Positions 47,684 to 56,044 of a stretch of 64,000 nt of DNA are shown here, piece after piece. The position numbers were made by a program, and so were the translations under genes. The stretch is from assembly GCF_001984175.1 (NCBI RefSeq), contig NZ_MTQP01000068.1, positions 930,001 through 994,000 on the forward strand, written 5' to 3'. How positions within the stretch are numbered: the first letter of the stretch is position 1; each line of letters opens with the position of its first letter. The DNA comes from Saccharothrix sp. ALI-22-I (GTDB lineage Bacteria; Actinomycetota; Actinomycetes; Mycobacteriales; Pseudonocardiaceae). The notes under the pieces were generated by a model. It searched no databases, had not been told where the DNA came from, and was given only the letters and a program-made list of their open reading frames with translations.

Positions 47684-48613
47684 GTGCGGGCTTGGTCTTT
47701 GTTGTCGGTCGGTGAGGACAGGCACTTCCAGGGCAACACGGGATACGCCGACGTGCTCGGGGCGTCCTACGTGTTCGACTCGACTGTCACCTACGCCGAC
47801 AAGGTCGGCAAAGCGGACCTCATCGTGCTGCGGGACCGCAAGGTTGCGCTCGGTGTGGCGCGGGTGCAGCGCATCGCGGTCGAGTCCGGGCTGGAGAAGC
47901 TGCGGCTCGTGTGCCCCGCCTGCAAACGCACCGGCTTCAAGAAACGGGCCGTGGCGAGCCCTGCGTTCCTGTGCCAGTTGTGTCGGGTCAAGTTCGACAC
48001 GCCGGCCGCGGTGCAGGTGCCGATCACGCGGTACACCGCCCACTACGGCGGTACGTGGCGGGAGTTGGAGGGGGCGTTGACGGTCGAGCGATTGCGCTCG
48101 ACCGCGTTGAACCGGTCCACCCAGCAGTCGATCAGCCCGCTCGACCTCGGCCGCGTCGAGGAGCTGCTCGCGGGAGTGGCGGTGCCGTTGCCGCCGACCG
48201 CCCCGGCAGCGCCGCCGACTGCCCCGTTGCCGGCCGGGCGCCGCAGGCAGTTGGTCCAGGTGCGCACCGGGCAGCAGGCGTTCCGCACGGCGCTGCTCCA
48301 GCGGGACGGGCTCGTGTGCGCGATCACCGGTGCCTGTCCGGCCGAGGCGTTGCAGGCAGCCCACCTGCGGCAGTTCGCGAAGCACGAGAAGCACAACCTC
48401 GACGAGGGCATCCTGCTCCGCGCCGACGTGCACGTGCTGTTCGACCGCGGGCTGATGGCCGTGGACCCGTCGACCAAGCAGGTCTGTCTGGCGCCGGTAC
48501 TGCGCGCCTACGAGAGCTATGCGCCACTGGAGGGCCGGCCCACAGCCTTGGTCGGAGTGGACCTGGTTGCGGTGAAGCAGCACTTCGCCGCAGCGGCCGC
48601 GACCTGGGCCTGA
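47684..48613 (+). CDS. HNH endonuclease with N-terminal PUA/EVE-like domain, candidate modification-dependent nuclease
   Basis: The 309-residue protein has three parts: an N-terminal domain of about 70 residues (GYADVLGASYVFDSTV, then GKADLIVLRDRKVALGVARVQRI) that looks like a PUA/EVE-type beta domain; a zinc-ribbon pair CPAC...CQLC; and, after a proline linker, an HNH domain with CAITGAC, ALQAAHLRQFAKHEKHNLDE and GILLRADVHVLFDRGLM. EVE- or SRA-like readers joined to HNH are known in type IV restriction of modified DNA. The reader-domain call is an inference from pattern. GTG start. It stands alone behind tRNA-Tyr, without a methyltransferase. Confidence 0.72.
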   Translation: MRAWSLLSVGEDRHFQGNTGYADVLGASYVFDSTVTYADKVGKADLIVLRDRKVALGVARVQRIAVESGLEKLRLVCPACKRTGFKKRAVASPAFLCQLCRVKFDTPAAVQVPITRYTAHYGGTWRELEGALTVERLRSTALNRSTQQSISPLDLGRVEELLAGVAVPLPPTAPAAPPTAPLPAGRRRQLVQVRTGQQAFRTALLQRDGLVCAITGACPAEALQAAHLRQFAKHEKHNLDEGILLRADVHVLFDRGLMAVDPSTKQVCLAPVLRAYESYAPLEGRPTALVGVDLVAVKQHFAAAAATWA

Positions 48614-48620
48614 CGTAGGT

Positions 48621-48664
48621 GAGGCCGACGCGCAAGCGCTTCCTCTCGCTTGCGTGTCGGCCTC
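48621..48664. terminator. 18-bp hairpin between convergent genes
   Basis: GAGGCCGACGCGCAAGCG pairs with CGCTTGCGTGTCGGCCTC with one G-T wobble and an 8-base loop. It lies between the HNH gene and the converging small gene at 48704. Confidence 0.85.
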
Positions 48665-48703
48665 GCGATGCAGCATAACCCATATCGAACGTCTGTTCGA
48701 GGG

Positions 48704-48946
48704 TTATGTGATCGCGGCTCTTCCCTCTTCGGTCAGCTCCGCGTCGGCGCGCTCGTCCAGGCGTACCGCTCGACGTGCCCGCAGCAGTCCGGCGTGCACC
48801 AGGTCGTGCGTGGCCATCTGGTCGCAGCACGGCAAACCGTCCACGTAAAGGTTCGGTTCACATCCCCCGGACAGTTGACCTCGACCAGCGGCAACGGCGC
48901 GGAGCATGGCTTTGGCGCGGCTGGACAGCTCCCTCGCAACGGTCAT
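48704..48946 (-). CDS. small Cys-containing actinobacterial protein (80 aa), unknown
   Basis: The 80-residue product reads MTVARELSSRAKAMLRAVAAG, then GGCEPNLYVDGLPCCDQ and MATHDLVHAGLL. Three Cys (one, then a pair) and His residues could bind metal. The end ADAELTEEGRAAIT resembles the helix-turn-helix wing of small MarR-like proteins. The ATG at 48946 is preferred; an ATG nine codons upstream is possible. Function unknown. Confidence 0.6.
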   Translation of the reverse strand: MTVARELSSRAKAMLRAVAAGRGQLSGGCEPNLYVDGLPCCDQMATHDLVHAGLLRARRAVRLDERADAELTEEGRAAIT

Positions 48947-49214
48947 GGCGACCCCCTCGCCCGTCCCTCTCATCCTGCTTCCCTCGTCCTGTAGGAGGTC
49001 TCGACCCGCGCTTCGAGTACCCCGCCGCGGCGAGTTCACTCGGGTGGACGAGGCGTTTCCACTCTCCTCTTTGGAGCCGTTCGGACCACGACGCCACGCC
49101 GACCGGTTGCGCTGTTCAGTCCAACCGAACCGGCCCCGACCGGTCGGCGCTCCGATCGACCCGTTGCCGCCCGTTGGTCCGGATGGTGGCGGCACAGGTC
49201 GGAGACTGGAACAC

Positions 49215-49742
49215 ATGAGCGAAATCCTCATCGCCGTCACGGCCCTCGCGACCGGCATCGTGCTCGGCCTGGTCGTCCGGTTCTCGGGACGGCGTCGCTC
49301 GCCCGACCACGCCCGGCGCACGGACGCGCGCGAACTGCTGCGGGCGGCCGACGATCTGGAGTACGGCCTCAACACCGTGCTCAACTTCGGCCCGCTGTCG
49401 CTGTCCGAACTCGTCTCGGTCGACCTGCCCGCGAAACTCGACCGCGTCACCGCCACCGGTGAGGTCCCGAAAGCCACCCTGGCCACGCTGAAGGCGCACA
49501 CCGAGAAGATCGCCCTGCATCCCTACCCCGAGCGGCACGACCTGCTCACCGCTGTCCGGGAGGACGAGGCCGCGGTGTGGCTGGCGCTGCGCGACGCGAT
49601 TGGCAGCGGTGCGGCGCAGCACGTCGCGGCCACGGAGGCGCGCCGCGTGCTGGACGAGATCCGCGCCGGACGGCACGAGCCCCGGATGTCCCGGATGTCC
49701 CGGATGTCCCGCACGTCCAGGAAGGAACTCGTCCGGGTCTAA
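49215..49742 (+). CDS. membrane-anchored protein, unknown, with MSR repeats
   Basis: The 175-residue product has one N-terminal helix (about 3-22), then a cytosolic, mostly helical region (DLEYGLNTVLNFGPLSLSELV; AVWLALRDAIGSGAAQHVAATEARRVLDEI). The end contains a 9-bp tandem repeat (49684-49711) coding for MSR MSR MSR TSR. The gene ends in a 4-bp overlap with the converging GNAT gene. No family recognised. The 268-bp gap upstream shows no gene. Confidence 0.65.
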   Translation: MSEILIAVTALATGIVLGLVVRFSGRRRSPDHARRTDARELLRAADDLEYGLNTVLNFGPLSLSELVSVDLPAKLDRVTATGEVPKATLATLKAHTEKIALHPYPERHDLLTAVREDEAAVWLALRDAIGSGAAQHVAATEARRVLDEIRAGRHEPRMSRMSRMSRTSRKELVRV

Positions 49743-50530
49743 CGCGCCGGACGGCGTTGCCAGGTCGTCCACAAAGGCCGGTAGCCGTGGGAGTACCAGA
49801 ACGGCGTGGACAGCGGGTTGGGCAGGCAGTGGTGCAGCAGCGTCACGCCGACGCCCGCCGCGTCCAGCAGTTCGTGCGCGTGGTCGACCAGCGCCGCGCC
49901 GATGCCGCCGCCACGCGAGTCCTCCCGCACACCCAGCACCGCGAGGTAGGCCACCGGCCGCACGGACGTCCGCCCGGCGATCCAGTCCGAGTGCTCCGGC
50001 AGGTCGTAGTACAGCAACCCGACGACCTCACCCCCGTCCTCCGCCAGCCACGCGCACGGCTCCGCACGCCCGAGCAGCTCGGTGATGTGCTCACGCAGCC
50101 GGTCCGCGGTCGAGGGCCGGGCGTTGATCAGGCCGAACCAGCCGTCGTACCGCACGATTTCCAGGTTGAGCTCCACCGCGACGTCCAGGTCGGCGGCGGT
50201 CAACGGCCGGATCTTCACCGTCGAACGGCCGTCGCGCCCTTGCCCGGGCAGCCGGGCGGCGGTCACCGACAGCGGCGCGAAACCGTGCCGCACCAGCGTG
50301 TGGGCGGCGTCGACGGCACGGCTGGGCACGGTCACCATGGCGGCCGTCTCGTGATCGCCGGTGCCGGTCAGCGTCCAGTGGCGCAGCTGGTCGTCCAGAT
50401 CGGCGTCGGGATGCCACGTCAACGTGTGTATGCGCAACGCGCTCCACGCGGCGCGCAAGGAGTCCTCGGGCAGTTCGGAGAACGAATACGGGTTGTCCAC
50501 GCGCGGGATGTCGGGCAGCAACGAGTCCAC
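49739..50530 (-). CDS. GNAT-family acetyltransferase
   Basis: The 263-residue protein has a C-terminal GNAT domain: IRPLTAADLDVAVELN, LAVLGVREDSRGGGIGAALVDHAHEL (acetyl-CoA loop RGGGIG) and LLHHCLPNPLSTPFWYSHGYRPL. The N-terminal 100 residues form a second, degenerate GNAT-like half. Acceptor unknown. GTG start, 31 bp from the divergent PhzF gene. Confidence 0.85.
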   Translation of the reverse strand: MDSLLPDIPRVDNPYSFSELPEDSLRAAWSALRIHTLTWHPDADLDDQLRHWTLTGTGDHETAAMVTVPSRAVDAAHTLVRHGFAPLSVTAARLPGQGRDGRSTVKIRPLTAADLDVAVELNLEIVRYDGWFGLINARPSTADRLREHITELLGRAEPCAWLAEDGGEVVGLLYYDLPEHSDWIAGRTSVRPVAYLAVLGVREDSRGGGIGAALVDHAHELLDAAGVGVTLLHHCLPNPLSTPFWYSHGYRPLWTTWQRRPAR

Positions 50531-50548
50531 ACCTAACTTAACCGCACG

Positions 50549-50554
50549 TACATT
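50549..50554 (+). promoter_or_regulatory. -10-like TACATT before the phzF-family gene
   Basis: TACATT ends 7 bases before the GTG at 50562 in a 31-bp divergent gap, without a ribosome site, so a leaderless transcript is likely. Confidence 0.35.
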
Positions 50555-50561
50555 CCCCGCC

Positions 50562-51329
50562 GTGGAGATTTATGTGGTCGACGCGTTCACGGACCGCGCG
50601 TTCGCGGGCAACCCGGCGGGCGTGGTGCTGCTGGACCGGCAGGTGGACGACGCCTGGATGCAGGCCGTCGCCGCCGAGATGAAGCACGCCGAGACGGCGT
50701 TCGTGGAGGTCACCGACCAGAGCCCGCTGCCGCTGCGCTGGTTCACCCCGGTTGCCGAGGTCGACCTGTGCGGCCACGCCACCCTCGCCACCGCGCACGT
50801 GCTCGGTGGCAGCCGCAGTTTCAGCACCCGCAGCGGCGTGCTCACCTGCACCGCCGACAACGGCTGGGTGGAGATGGACTTCCCGGCCGACCCGGCGGAG
50901 CCGATCGAGATGACGACGCCGTTGCGCGCGGGTCTACCGGGCGTGACGGTGCGGGCCGTCGCGCAAGGTGTGTCCGACGTCCTGGTCGAGGCCGCCTCCG
51001 CCGACGAGATCCGCGACCTGCGCCCCGACTTCGGCGCGCTCGCCGAGGTGCCCGGCCGCGGTGTGATCGTCACCGCACCCGGCGACCGGCCCGGACTGGA
51101 CGTGGTCAGCCGGTGCTTCTACCCCACCTACGGAGTCCCGGAGGATTCCGTAACCGGTTCCGCGCACTGCACGATCGCCTCCTGGTGGGTGCCCCGGCTC
51201 GGCCGGGCGAACCTGCTGGCCGAGCAGGCCTCGGCCCGCGGCGGGCTGATCCGGGCCATCCTCGACCAAGATCGGGTACGGCTGGCCGGGCAGGCCGTGA
51301 CGGTGATCCGGGGGCGGCTGATCGTGTGA
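50562..51329 (+). CDS. PhzF-family isomerase
   Basis: The 255-residue protein has the diaminopimelate-epimerase-like fold of the PhzF family: YVVDAFTDRAFAGNPAGVVLL, the catalytic Glu in KHAETAFVE (about residue 44), VDLCGHATLATAHVL and the second lobe with DSVTGSAHCTIASWWVPRLG. PhzF itself acts in phenazine synthesis; most actinobacterial relatives have no phenazine cluster, and none is seen here. Substrate unknown. Confidence 0.88.
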   Translation: MEIYVVDAFTDRAFAGNPAGVVLLDRQVDDAWMQAVAAEMKHAETAFVEVTDQSPLPLRWFTPVAEVDLCGHATLATAHVLGGSRSFSTRSGVLTCTADNGWVEMDFPADPAEPIEMTTPLRAGLPGVTVRAVAQGVSDVLVEAASADEIRDLRPDFGALAEVPGRGVIVTAPGDRPGLDVVSRCFYPTYGVPEDSVTGSAHCTIASWWVPRLGRANLLAEQASARGGLIRAILDQDRVRLAGQAVTVIRGRLIV

Positions 51330-51504
51330 ACCGAACTGTTACTTCTGGTGGCAATCCGCTACACGACCTGCCATTTCATCGCCCGACCGGGGTACATTGG
51401 CAGCCTTGGAGGGGTCCTGGTCGATGTTCGGGACCCCTCAGTCACGCCCGGAGCACGTAGGCCGAGACCCGGCCGACCGCGACGACGGCCGACGAGGAGG
51501 CTGG

Positions 51505-54105
51505 ATGTCCGACCACGCGTCGGCCACGGCGCTCAACGCGCCGACCCGGTCCACGAACCGCGCGTTCAGCGTGTTCGCGGCCCTGCTCCTGGTCGCGGGC
51601 GGGCTGTCCGCGTTCGCCGTCGGCATGTGGCTGCCCGACACCTCGCCGAACGTCGACCTGCTGCTGACCGGACCGCTGTTGGTGGTCGGGTTCCTGCTCG
51701 CCGAGCAACTGTCGATCAACGTCGACGTGCGCAGCGGAGCGGCCTGGACGATCTCGTTCACCGAGATCCCGCTCGTGCTGGGTCTGCTCGTGGCGCCGTT
51801 CGAGGTCGTGCTCGCCGCGCACGTGGTCGCCGGCGTCGGCACCCTGCTCGGCCGCCGGGTGATCGACCGCGCGGTCTACAACGCGGGCCTGATGTTCATG
51901 GAGATCTCGGTGGCCTTCGCGGTCGCCGAGTGGGTCAAGCAGCTCATGGGCCCGCACGGTCCGTTCTGGGCGGGCGCGTTCGTCGGCACCATCGCGGTGC
52001 CGCTGCTGGCCAGCGTGCTCGGCCTGACCGCGCTGCGGCTGATGGGCAAGGGCATGCGGGTCGCGCCCAGCCTGCGCCTGGTGCTGCAGACGCTGGTGGT
52101 GGCCCTGCTGAACACCTCCGCGGGCCTGGCCGGCTACGAGATCGCCGACAAGGCGCCGTGGGGCGGCCTGCTGATCGGCCTGGTCTTCCTCGGCATCACC
52201 GCCATCTACCTGGCCTACTCCGGTCTGCTGCGCGAGCAGCGCGACCTGGAGGCGCTCAGCGAGGTCTCGTTGCGCGTGGCCCGCTCCGGCCGGCACGCCA
52301 CCGGACCGCGCGGCACCCCGGACGAGAGCGACGACGGCGCCGAGAACGACGAGTGGCAGCTCATCGCCGAACGCATCCGCGAGCAGCTCAACGCCAACCG
52401 CGTCGTGCTGCGGCTGCGCACCGACCCGCAGGCGCCGATGCGCACGCTGATCGCGGGCGAGCCGCTGCCGCCGGGCATGCGCCGCGACGACCCGCGCGTG
52501 CTGCGCGAGGACGCCATGCTCCAACTGCCCGGCGCACAGGTGCGGTACTTCCGCATCGTGGACGCGGGCGAAGAAGTCTCCGAGGCCCTGTCCCGCCGTG
52601 ACGCGCAGGAAGCTCTGGTCGTGCCGCTGCGCGGGGCCACCCAGCTGCTCGGCGCGATCGAGGTGCACGACCGGCTCAGCCGGTGGCGCGGCTTCGGCAA
52701 GGCCGACATCCAGCTCCTGCGCACGCTGGCGAGCCACCTGTCCACGGCGGTGGACAACCGGCGGCTGCTCGCCCGGCTGCGCCACGACGCCTACCACGAC
52801 CCGCTGACCGGCCTGCTCAACCGGCCCGGCTTCCGCGAGGCCGCGAACGAGCCGATGCGCCAGGCCGACACGACCGTCGTGGTGCGCATCGACCTCGACG
52901 TGCTGTCCACCGTCTCCGACGCGCTCGGCCAGGCGTGGGGCAACCGGATGGTGGTCGCCGCCGGACGACGGCTGCGCGACGAGCTCGGGCCCGAGGTGCC
53001 GCTGGCCCGGCTGGAGGGCGGCGCGTTCGCCGCGCTGCTGCTGGACCGGCAGGCCGAGCGGATCCAGGAGATCGCCGAACGGCTGCGCGCCGCGCTGTCC
53101 GTGCCGTACCCGGTCGACCGGCTCACCGTCGAGGCGGGCGCGGTCGTCGGCTGGGCCACCACGGGCGACTGCGAGGTCGAGGAGCCCGACCCGGACGCGC
53201 TGCTGCAACGCGCCGACGTGGCGGTCCGTGCGACCAGCGAGAACGAGCCGCTGCGCCAGTACGCGCCGAGCATGGGCCAGATCTTCCTGCGCCGCTTCCA
53301 GTTGGTCACGCAGTTCCGGTCGGCGTTGGAGAACGGCCAGATCTCGGTGCACTACCAGCCGAAGGTCGCGCTGCCCAGCCGCCAGGTGATCGGCGCGGAG
53401 GCGTTGGTGCGCTGGAAGCACCCCGAGTTCGGCCGGGTGACCCCGGACGAGTTCGTGCCGGCTGTGGAGGCCACCGGTCTGGTCGACGTGCTCACCGACT
53501 TCGTCATGGAAAAAGCGCTGGAACGGGTGCGCCGCTGGATCGACCGCGGGCTGCGGATGTCCATCGCGGTGAACCTGTCCGTGCGGACGCTGGCCGACGA
53601 GGAGTTCCCGGACCGGGTGGCGGCCGCGCTGGCCCGGCACGAGGTGCCGCCGGAGCTGCTGACGTTCGAGCTGACCGAGTCCGGCGTGATGGCCGACCCG
53701 GAGCGCGCGCTGCCGGTGCTGCGGCGGCTGCACGCGATGGGCGTCGTGCTGGCCGTGGACGACTTCGGCACCGGCTACTCGTCGCTGGCCTACCTGCGGC
53801 AGCTGCCGGTGGACGAGGTCAAGATCGACAAGAGCTTCGTGCTGGGCATGGGCACCGATCTGGGCGACATGGCGGTGGTTCGCTCGATCGTGGAACTCGG
53901 CCACTCGCTGGGGCTCACGGTGGTCGCCGAGGGTGTCGAGGACGACGCCGCGCGTGATCAGCTCGTCGGCATGGGCTGCGACGTGGCGCAGGGCTACCTG
54001 ATCTCCCGGCCGCTGTCCGAGGACCGCTTCGAGGCCTGGCTGCGGGCACGGACCGTGCAGGTCAGGGGCGCGCGCGATGAGACGGTGCTCACCTTGGTCC
54101 ACTGA
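51505..54105 (+). CDS. membrane GGDEF-EAL protein, probable cyclic-di-GMP phosphodiesterase
   Basis: The 866-residue protein has about six N-terminal membrane helices (residues 20-245), a GAF-like segment (about 285-420), a GGDEF domain and an EAL domain. The GGDEF active site is changed to EGGAF (504-508), so cyclase activity is unlikely. The EAL domain keeps EALVRW (632-634), NLSVRTL, ELTESGV, DDFGTGYSS (from 752), KIDKSFV and AEGVED, which fits an active phosphodiesterase. The degenerate GGDEF may bind GTP as a regulator. ATG 51505 is chosen for GAGGAGG directly upstream; in-frame starts at 51397 and 51424 would add up to 36 residues. 51330-51504 shows no other gene. Confidence 0.88.
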   Translation: MSDHASATALNAPTRSTNRAFSVFAALLLVAGGLSAFAVGMWLPDTSPNVDLLLTGPLLVVGFLLAEQLSINVDVRSGAAWTISFTEIPLVLGLLVAPFEVVLAAHVVAGVGTLLGRRVIDRAVYNAGLMFMEISVAFAVAEWVKQLMGPHGPFWAGAFVGTIAVPLLASVLGLTALRLMGKGMRVAPSLRLVLQTLVVALLNTSAGLAGYEIADKAPWGGLLIGLVFLGITAIYLAYSGLLREQRDLEALSEVSLRVARSGRHATGPRGTPDESDDGAENDEWQLIAERIREQLNANRVVLRLRTDPQAPMRTLIAGEPLPPGMRRDDPRVLREDAMLQLPGAQVRYFRIVDAGEEVSEALSRRDAQEALVVPLRGATQLLGAIEVHDRLSRWRGFGKADIQLLRTLASHLSTAVDNRRLLARLRHDAYHDPLTGLLNRPGFREAANEPMRQADTTVVVRIDLDVLSTVSDALGQAWGNRMVVAAGRRLRDELGPEVPLARLEGGAFAALLLDRQAERIQEIAERLRAALSVPYPVDRLTVEAGAVVGWATTGDCEVEEPDPDALLQRADVAVRATSENEPLRQYAPSMGQIFLRRFQLVTQFRSALENGQISVHYQPKVALPSRQVIGAEALVRWKHPEFGRVTPDEFVPAVEATGLVDVLTDFVMEKALERVRRWIDRGLRMSIAVNLSVRTLADEEFPDRVAAALARHEVPPELLTFELTESGVMADPERALPVLRRLHAMGVVLAVDDFGTGYSSLAYLRQLPVDEVKIDKSFVLGMGTDLGDMAVVRSIVELGHSLGLTVVAEGVEDDAARDQLVGMGCDVAQGYLISRPLSEDRFEAWLRARTVQVRGARDETVLTLVH

Positions 54106-54177
54106 GCGGGTACCCCGATTTCCGTCCTGCGGCGGCTCTGTTGTAGAGTTCTCCTCGCTGCAAGAGCAACAGATCAA

Positions 54178-54250
54178 GCCCCTTTAGCTCAGTCGGCAGA
54201 GCGTCTCCATGGTAAGGAGAAGGTCTACGGTTCGATTCCGTAAAGGGGCT
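54178..54250 (+). tRNA. tRNA-Thr (GGT)
   Basis: GCCCCTT pairs with AAGGGGC; the anticodon loop ATGGTAA gives GGT; D arm AGCTCAGTCGGCAGAGC and T arm TACGGTTCGATTCCGTA are complete. CCA is encoded right after (54251-54253). Confidence 0.96.
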
Positions 54251-54295
54251 CCACAACTGGCCGCGGTGCTCGTGCATCGCGGCCGTGTTGTGTAA

Positions 54296-54368
54296 AGCGG
54301 TGTAGCTCAGTTGGTAGAGCAAGCGGCTCATAATCGCTGTGTCGCCGGTTCAAGTCCGGCCACCGCTA
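54296..54368 (+). tRNA. tRNA-Met (CAT, elongator)
   Basis: AGCGGTG pairs with CACCGCT; the loop CTCATAA gives CAT (54329-54331). The first base pair A-T and the D arm GCTCAGTTGGTAGAGC fit elongator rather than initiator tRNA. No encoded CCA. Confidence 0.95.
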
Positions 54369-54426
54369 CGCAAGTGGGCAAGGTGTGTCCGCGGAAAGCG
54401 CGGACCCTTCTCGCTCCGCATCACAT

Positions 54427-54471
54427 CGGGGGCGCAGCCCCCGAACCCCGCCCAGGGGGCTTGCCCCCTGG
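54427..54471. repeat. two G/C hairpins between tRNA-Met and rpmG
   Basis: CGGGGGC-GCA-GCCCCCG (54427-54443) and CCAGGGGGC-TT-GCCCCCTGG (54452-54471) are perfect stems. Such GGGGGC/GCCCCC hairpins are dispersed in many actinobacterial genomes. They could terminate the tRNA transcript. Confidence 0.7.
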
Positions 54472-54547
54472 ACCCCCGCCGTGGTGGTAAGCCCGCCGCG
54501 GTCGCCCTACCGGGCCGGGGCAAGCGAGCTCTAGAAAGGCAAGGACC

Positions 54548-54712
54548 GTGGCTGCAACCGACGTACGCCCCAAGATCACCCTCGCGTGCGAGGAGTGCAA
54601 GCACCGGAACTACATCACCAGGAAGAACCGGCGCAACGACCCGGACCGCCTGGAGATCAAGAAGTTCTGCCCGAACTGCAAGACCCACCGGGCGCACAAG
54701 GAAACCCGCTAG
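54548..54712 (+). CDS. rpmG: 50S ribosomal protein L33
   Basis: L33 (54 residues) with a Zn-ribbon: [17 protein letters not shown] and [14 protein letters not shown]. This is the zinc (C+) form. GTG start behind AAAGGCAAGGA. It heads the rpmG-hadA-hadB block, as in M. tuberculosis (rpmG2). It is too short to be kept by a 60-residue cut-off. Confidence 0.95.
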   Translation: MAATDVRPKITLACEECKHRNYITRKNRRNDPDRLEIKKFCPNCKTHRAHKETR

Positions 54713-54768
54713 GGTTCCCCAGCCGTTCGACGAGGCCCGTCCCGGAATCCGGGGCGGGCCTCGCCGCG

Positions 54769-54774
54769 TATAAC
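54769..54774 (+). promoter_or_regulatory. -10-like TATAAC before hadA
   Basis: TATAAC ends 9 bases before the GTG of hadA, with no ribosome site between. A near-leaderless start is likely. The sequence around it resembles that of the nuoB2 start. Confidence 0.45.
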
Positions 54775-54783
54775 CTGCTCGGC

Positions 54784-55233
54784 GTGCCTCTCGACCAGTC
54801 CTTCGTCGGACGTTCCTATCCGCCGTCGCCGCCCTACGAAGTCGGCCGCGAGAAGATCCGCGAGTTCGCCGACGCGGTCGGCGAGACGAGCCCGGTGCAC
54901 CGCGACCCCGAGGCCGCCCGCGCGGCCGGGTACCCCGACGTCATCGCGCCGCCCACGTTCGCGATCATCGTGTCCCTGAAGGCGAACGACGTGCTGATCG
55001 AGGACCCCGACCTGGGCCTGGACTACACCCGCGTGGTGCACGGCGACCAGACGTTCATCCACCACCGCCCGATCACGGTGGGCGACCGGCTCACCGTGGT
55101 GCTGCACGTGGACGGCATCACGTCGCGGATGGGCAACGACATGCTGACGATCCGGGCCGAGGTGAGCACCGAGGACGGCGAGCCGGTGACGACCGGGCGC
55201 TGCACGCTCGTGGTGCGGGGGGAGGACGCGTGA
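54784..55233 (+). CDS. hadA: (3R)-hydroxyacyl-ACP dehydratase subunit HadA
   Basis: HadA (149 residues) is a single hotdog-fold subunit that binds the acyl chain and pairs with HadB. It shows DQSFVGRSYPPSPPYEVGREKIREFA and DPEAARAAGYPDVIAPPTFA, the HadA pattern, and lacks the full catalytic Asp/His set. In mycobacteria HadAB dehydrates long beta-hydroxyacyl-ACPs in FAS-II. GTG start; overlaps hadB by 4 bp. No hadC follows. Confidence 0.9.
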   Translation: MPLDQSFVGRSYPPSPPYEVGREKIREFADAVGETSPVHRDPEAARAAGYPDVIAPPTFAIIVSLKANDVLIEDPDLGLDYTRVVHGDQTFIHHRPITVGDRLTVVLHVDGITSRMGNDMLTIRAEVSTEDGEPVTTGRCTLVVRGEDA

Positions 55234-55649
55234 TCCGCGCATCGGAGGTCTCCGTCGGCGACGAGCTGCCGCCGCTGTCGCTGCGCATCACCCGCGCCGA
55301 CCTGGTCCGGTACGCGGGCGCGTCCGGCGATCTCAACCCGATCCACTGGAGCGACAGGTTCGCCCGCGAGGTAGGTCTGCCCGGCGTGATCGCGCACGGC
55401 ATGCTGACCATGGGCCTGGCCGGCCGGATCGTCACCCAGTGGGCGGGCGACCCCGGCGCCGTCCTGGAGTACGGCGTGCGCTTCGGCAGGCCCGTTCCGG
55501 TGCCTGACGACGACGAGGGCGCGCTGGTGGAGGTCACCGGGAAGGTGACCAAGGTCTTGGAGGACGGGACGTTCAAGGTCAACGTCACGGCCTCGTTCGA
55601 GGGCAAGTCCGTCCTCGGCGGCGCCTCCGCCCGCGTCCGCCTGCCCTAG
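55230..55649 (+). CDS. hadB: (3R)-hydroxyacyl-ACP dehydratase subunit HadB
   Basis: HadB (139 residues) is the catalytic hotdog subunit, with the hydratase-2 motif AGASGDLNPIHWSDRFAREVGLPGVIAHGMLTMG split as GDLNPIHW (catalytic Asp and His) and GVIAHGMLTMG. GTG start overlapping the hadA stop. In M. tuberculosis hadC and then trpT-secE-nusG follow; here mmpS-like and aspartate aminotransferase genes on the other strand lie between. Confidence 0.92.
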   Translation: MIRASEVSVGDELPPLSLRITRADLVRYAGASGDLNPIHWSDRFAREVGLPGVIAHGMLTMGLAGRIVTQWAGDPGAVLEYGVRFGRPVPVPDDDEGALVEVTGKVTKVLEDGTFKVNVTASFEGKSVLGGASARVRLP

Positions 55650-55654
55650 GGCCG

Positions 55655-56044
55655 CTAGAACCCGCACAGGGCGCTCGTATGGGCGCCGGTGGCCGTGGCC
55701 GATCGGCGTTCGACCTCGGCCACGGTCACCTCGCACGCCACGTCCCCACCGCTCGGGCCGATGGTCACGGTCAGCACGCCGTGCTCGGGCTCGCCCGGTG
55801 CGTCGAACTCCACCCGCCATGGCAACGACGTCAGCTGCTCCTGGCGCAACTCCTCGCCGTGGAAGGTCGAGTACGTGACGGTGACCCGTCCCGCCGTGCC
55901 GGTGACCTGGTAGACGACCCGGACCGGCGGAGCCGGCGCCGTGGTCCACAGGACGAGCGCGAGCGCGCCCACCACGAGCGCCGCCGAGGCCGCGATCACG
56001 GGCCACTTGCGGGCCGGACGCTCGGGTAGGTCGGACTCCGTCAT
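55655..56044 (-). CDS. MmpS-like membrane protein
   Basis: The 129-residue product has an N-terminal helix (about 17-38) and an extracytoplasmic domain with VVYQVTGTAGRVTVTYSTF, LPWRVEF and CEVTVAEVE...CGF, the MmpS pattern of a beta-sandwich with two Cys. MmpS proteins accompany MmpL exporters; no mmpL is in the window. ATG at 56044 is preferred over a start 26 codons upstream because it places the helix normally. Confidence 0.72.
   Translation of the reverse strand: MTESDLPERPARKWPVIAASAALVVGALALVLWTTAPAPPVRVVYQVTGTAGRVTVTYSTFHGEELRQEQLTSLPWRVEFDAPGEPEHGVLTVTIGPSGGDVACEVTVAEVERRSATATGAHTSALCGF

Noticed and set aside
47511-48664. Genomic island integrated at tRNA-Tyr
   Set aside because: No integrase and no second copy of the tRNA 3' end downstream was found; only a single nuclease gene is suspicious.
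54586-54783. N-terminal extension of HadA through rpmG
   Set aside because: Out-of-frame reading of rpmG; HadA homology starts at the GTG 54784 with a -10 element before it.
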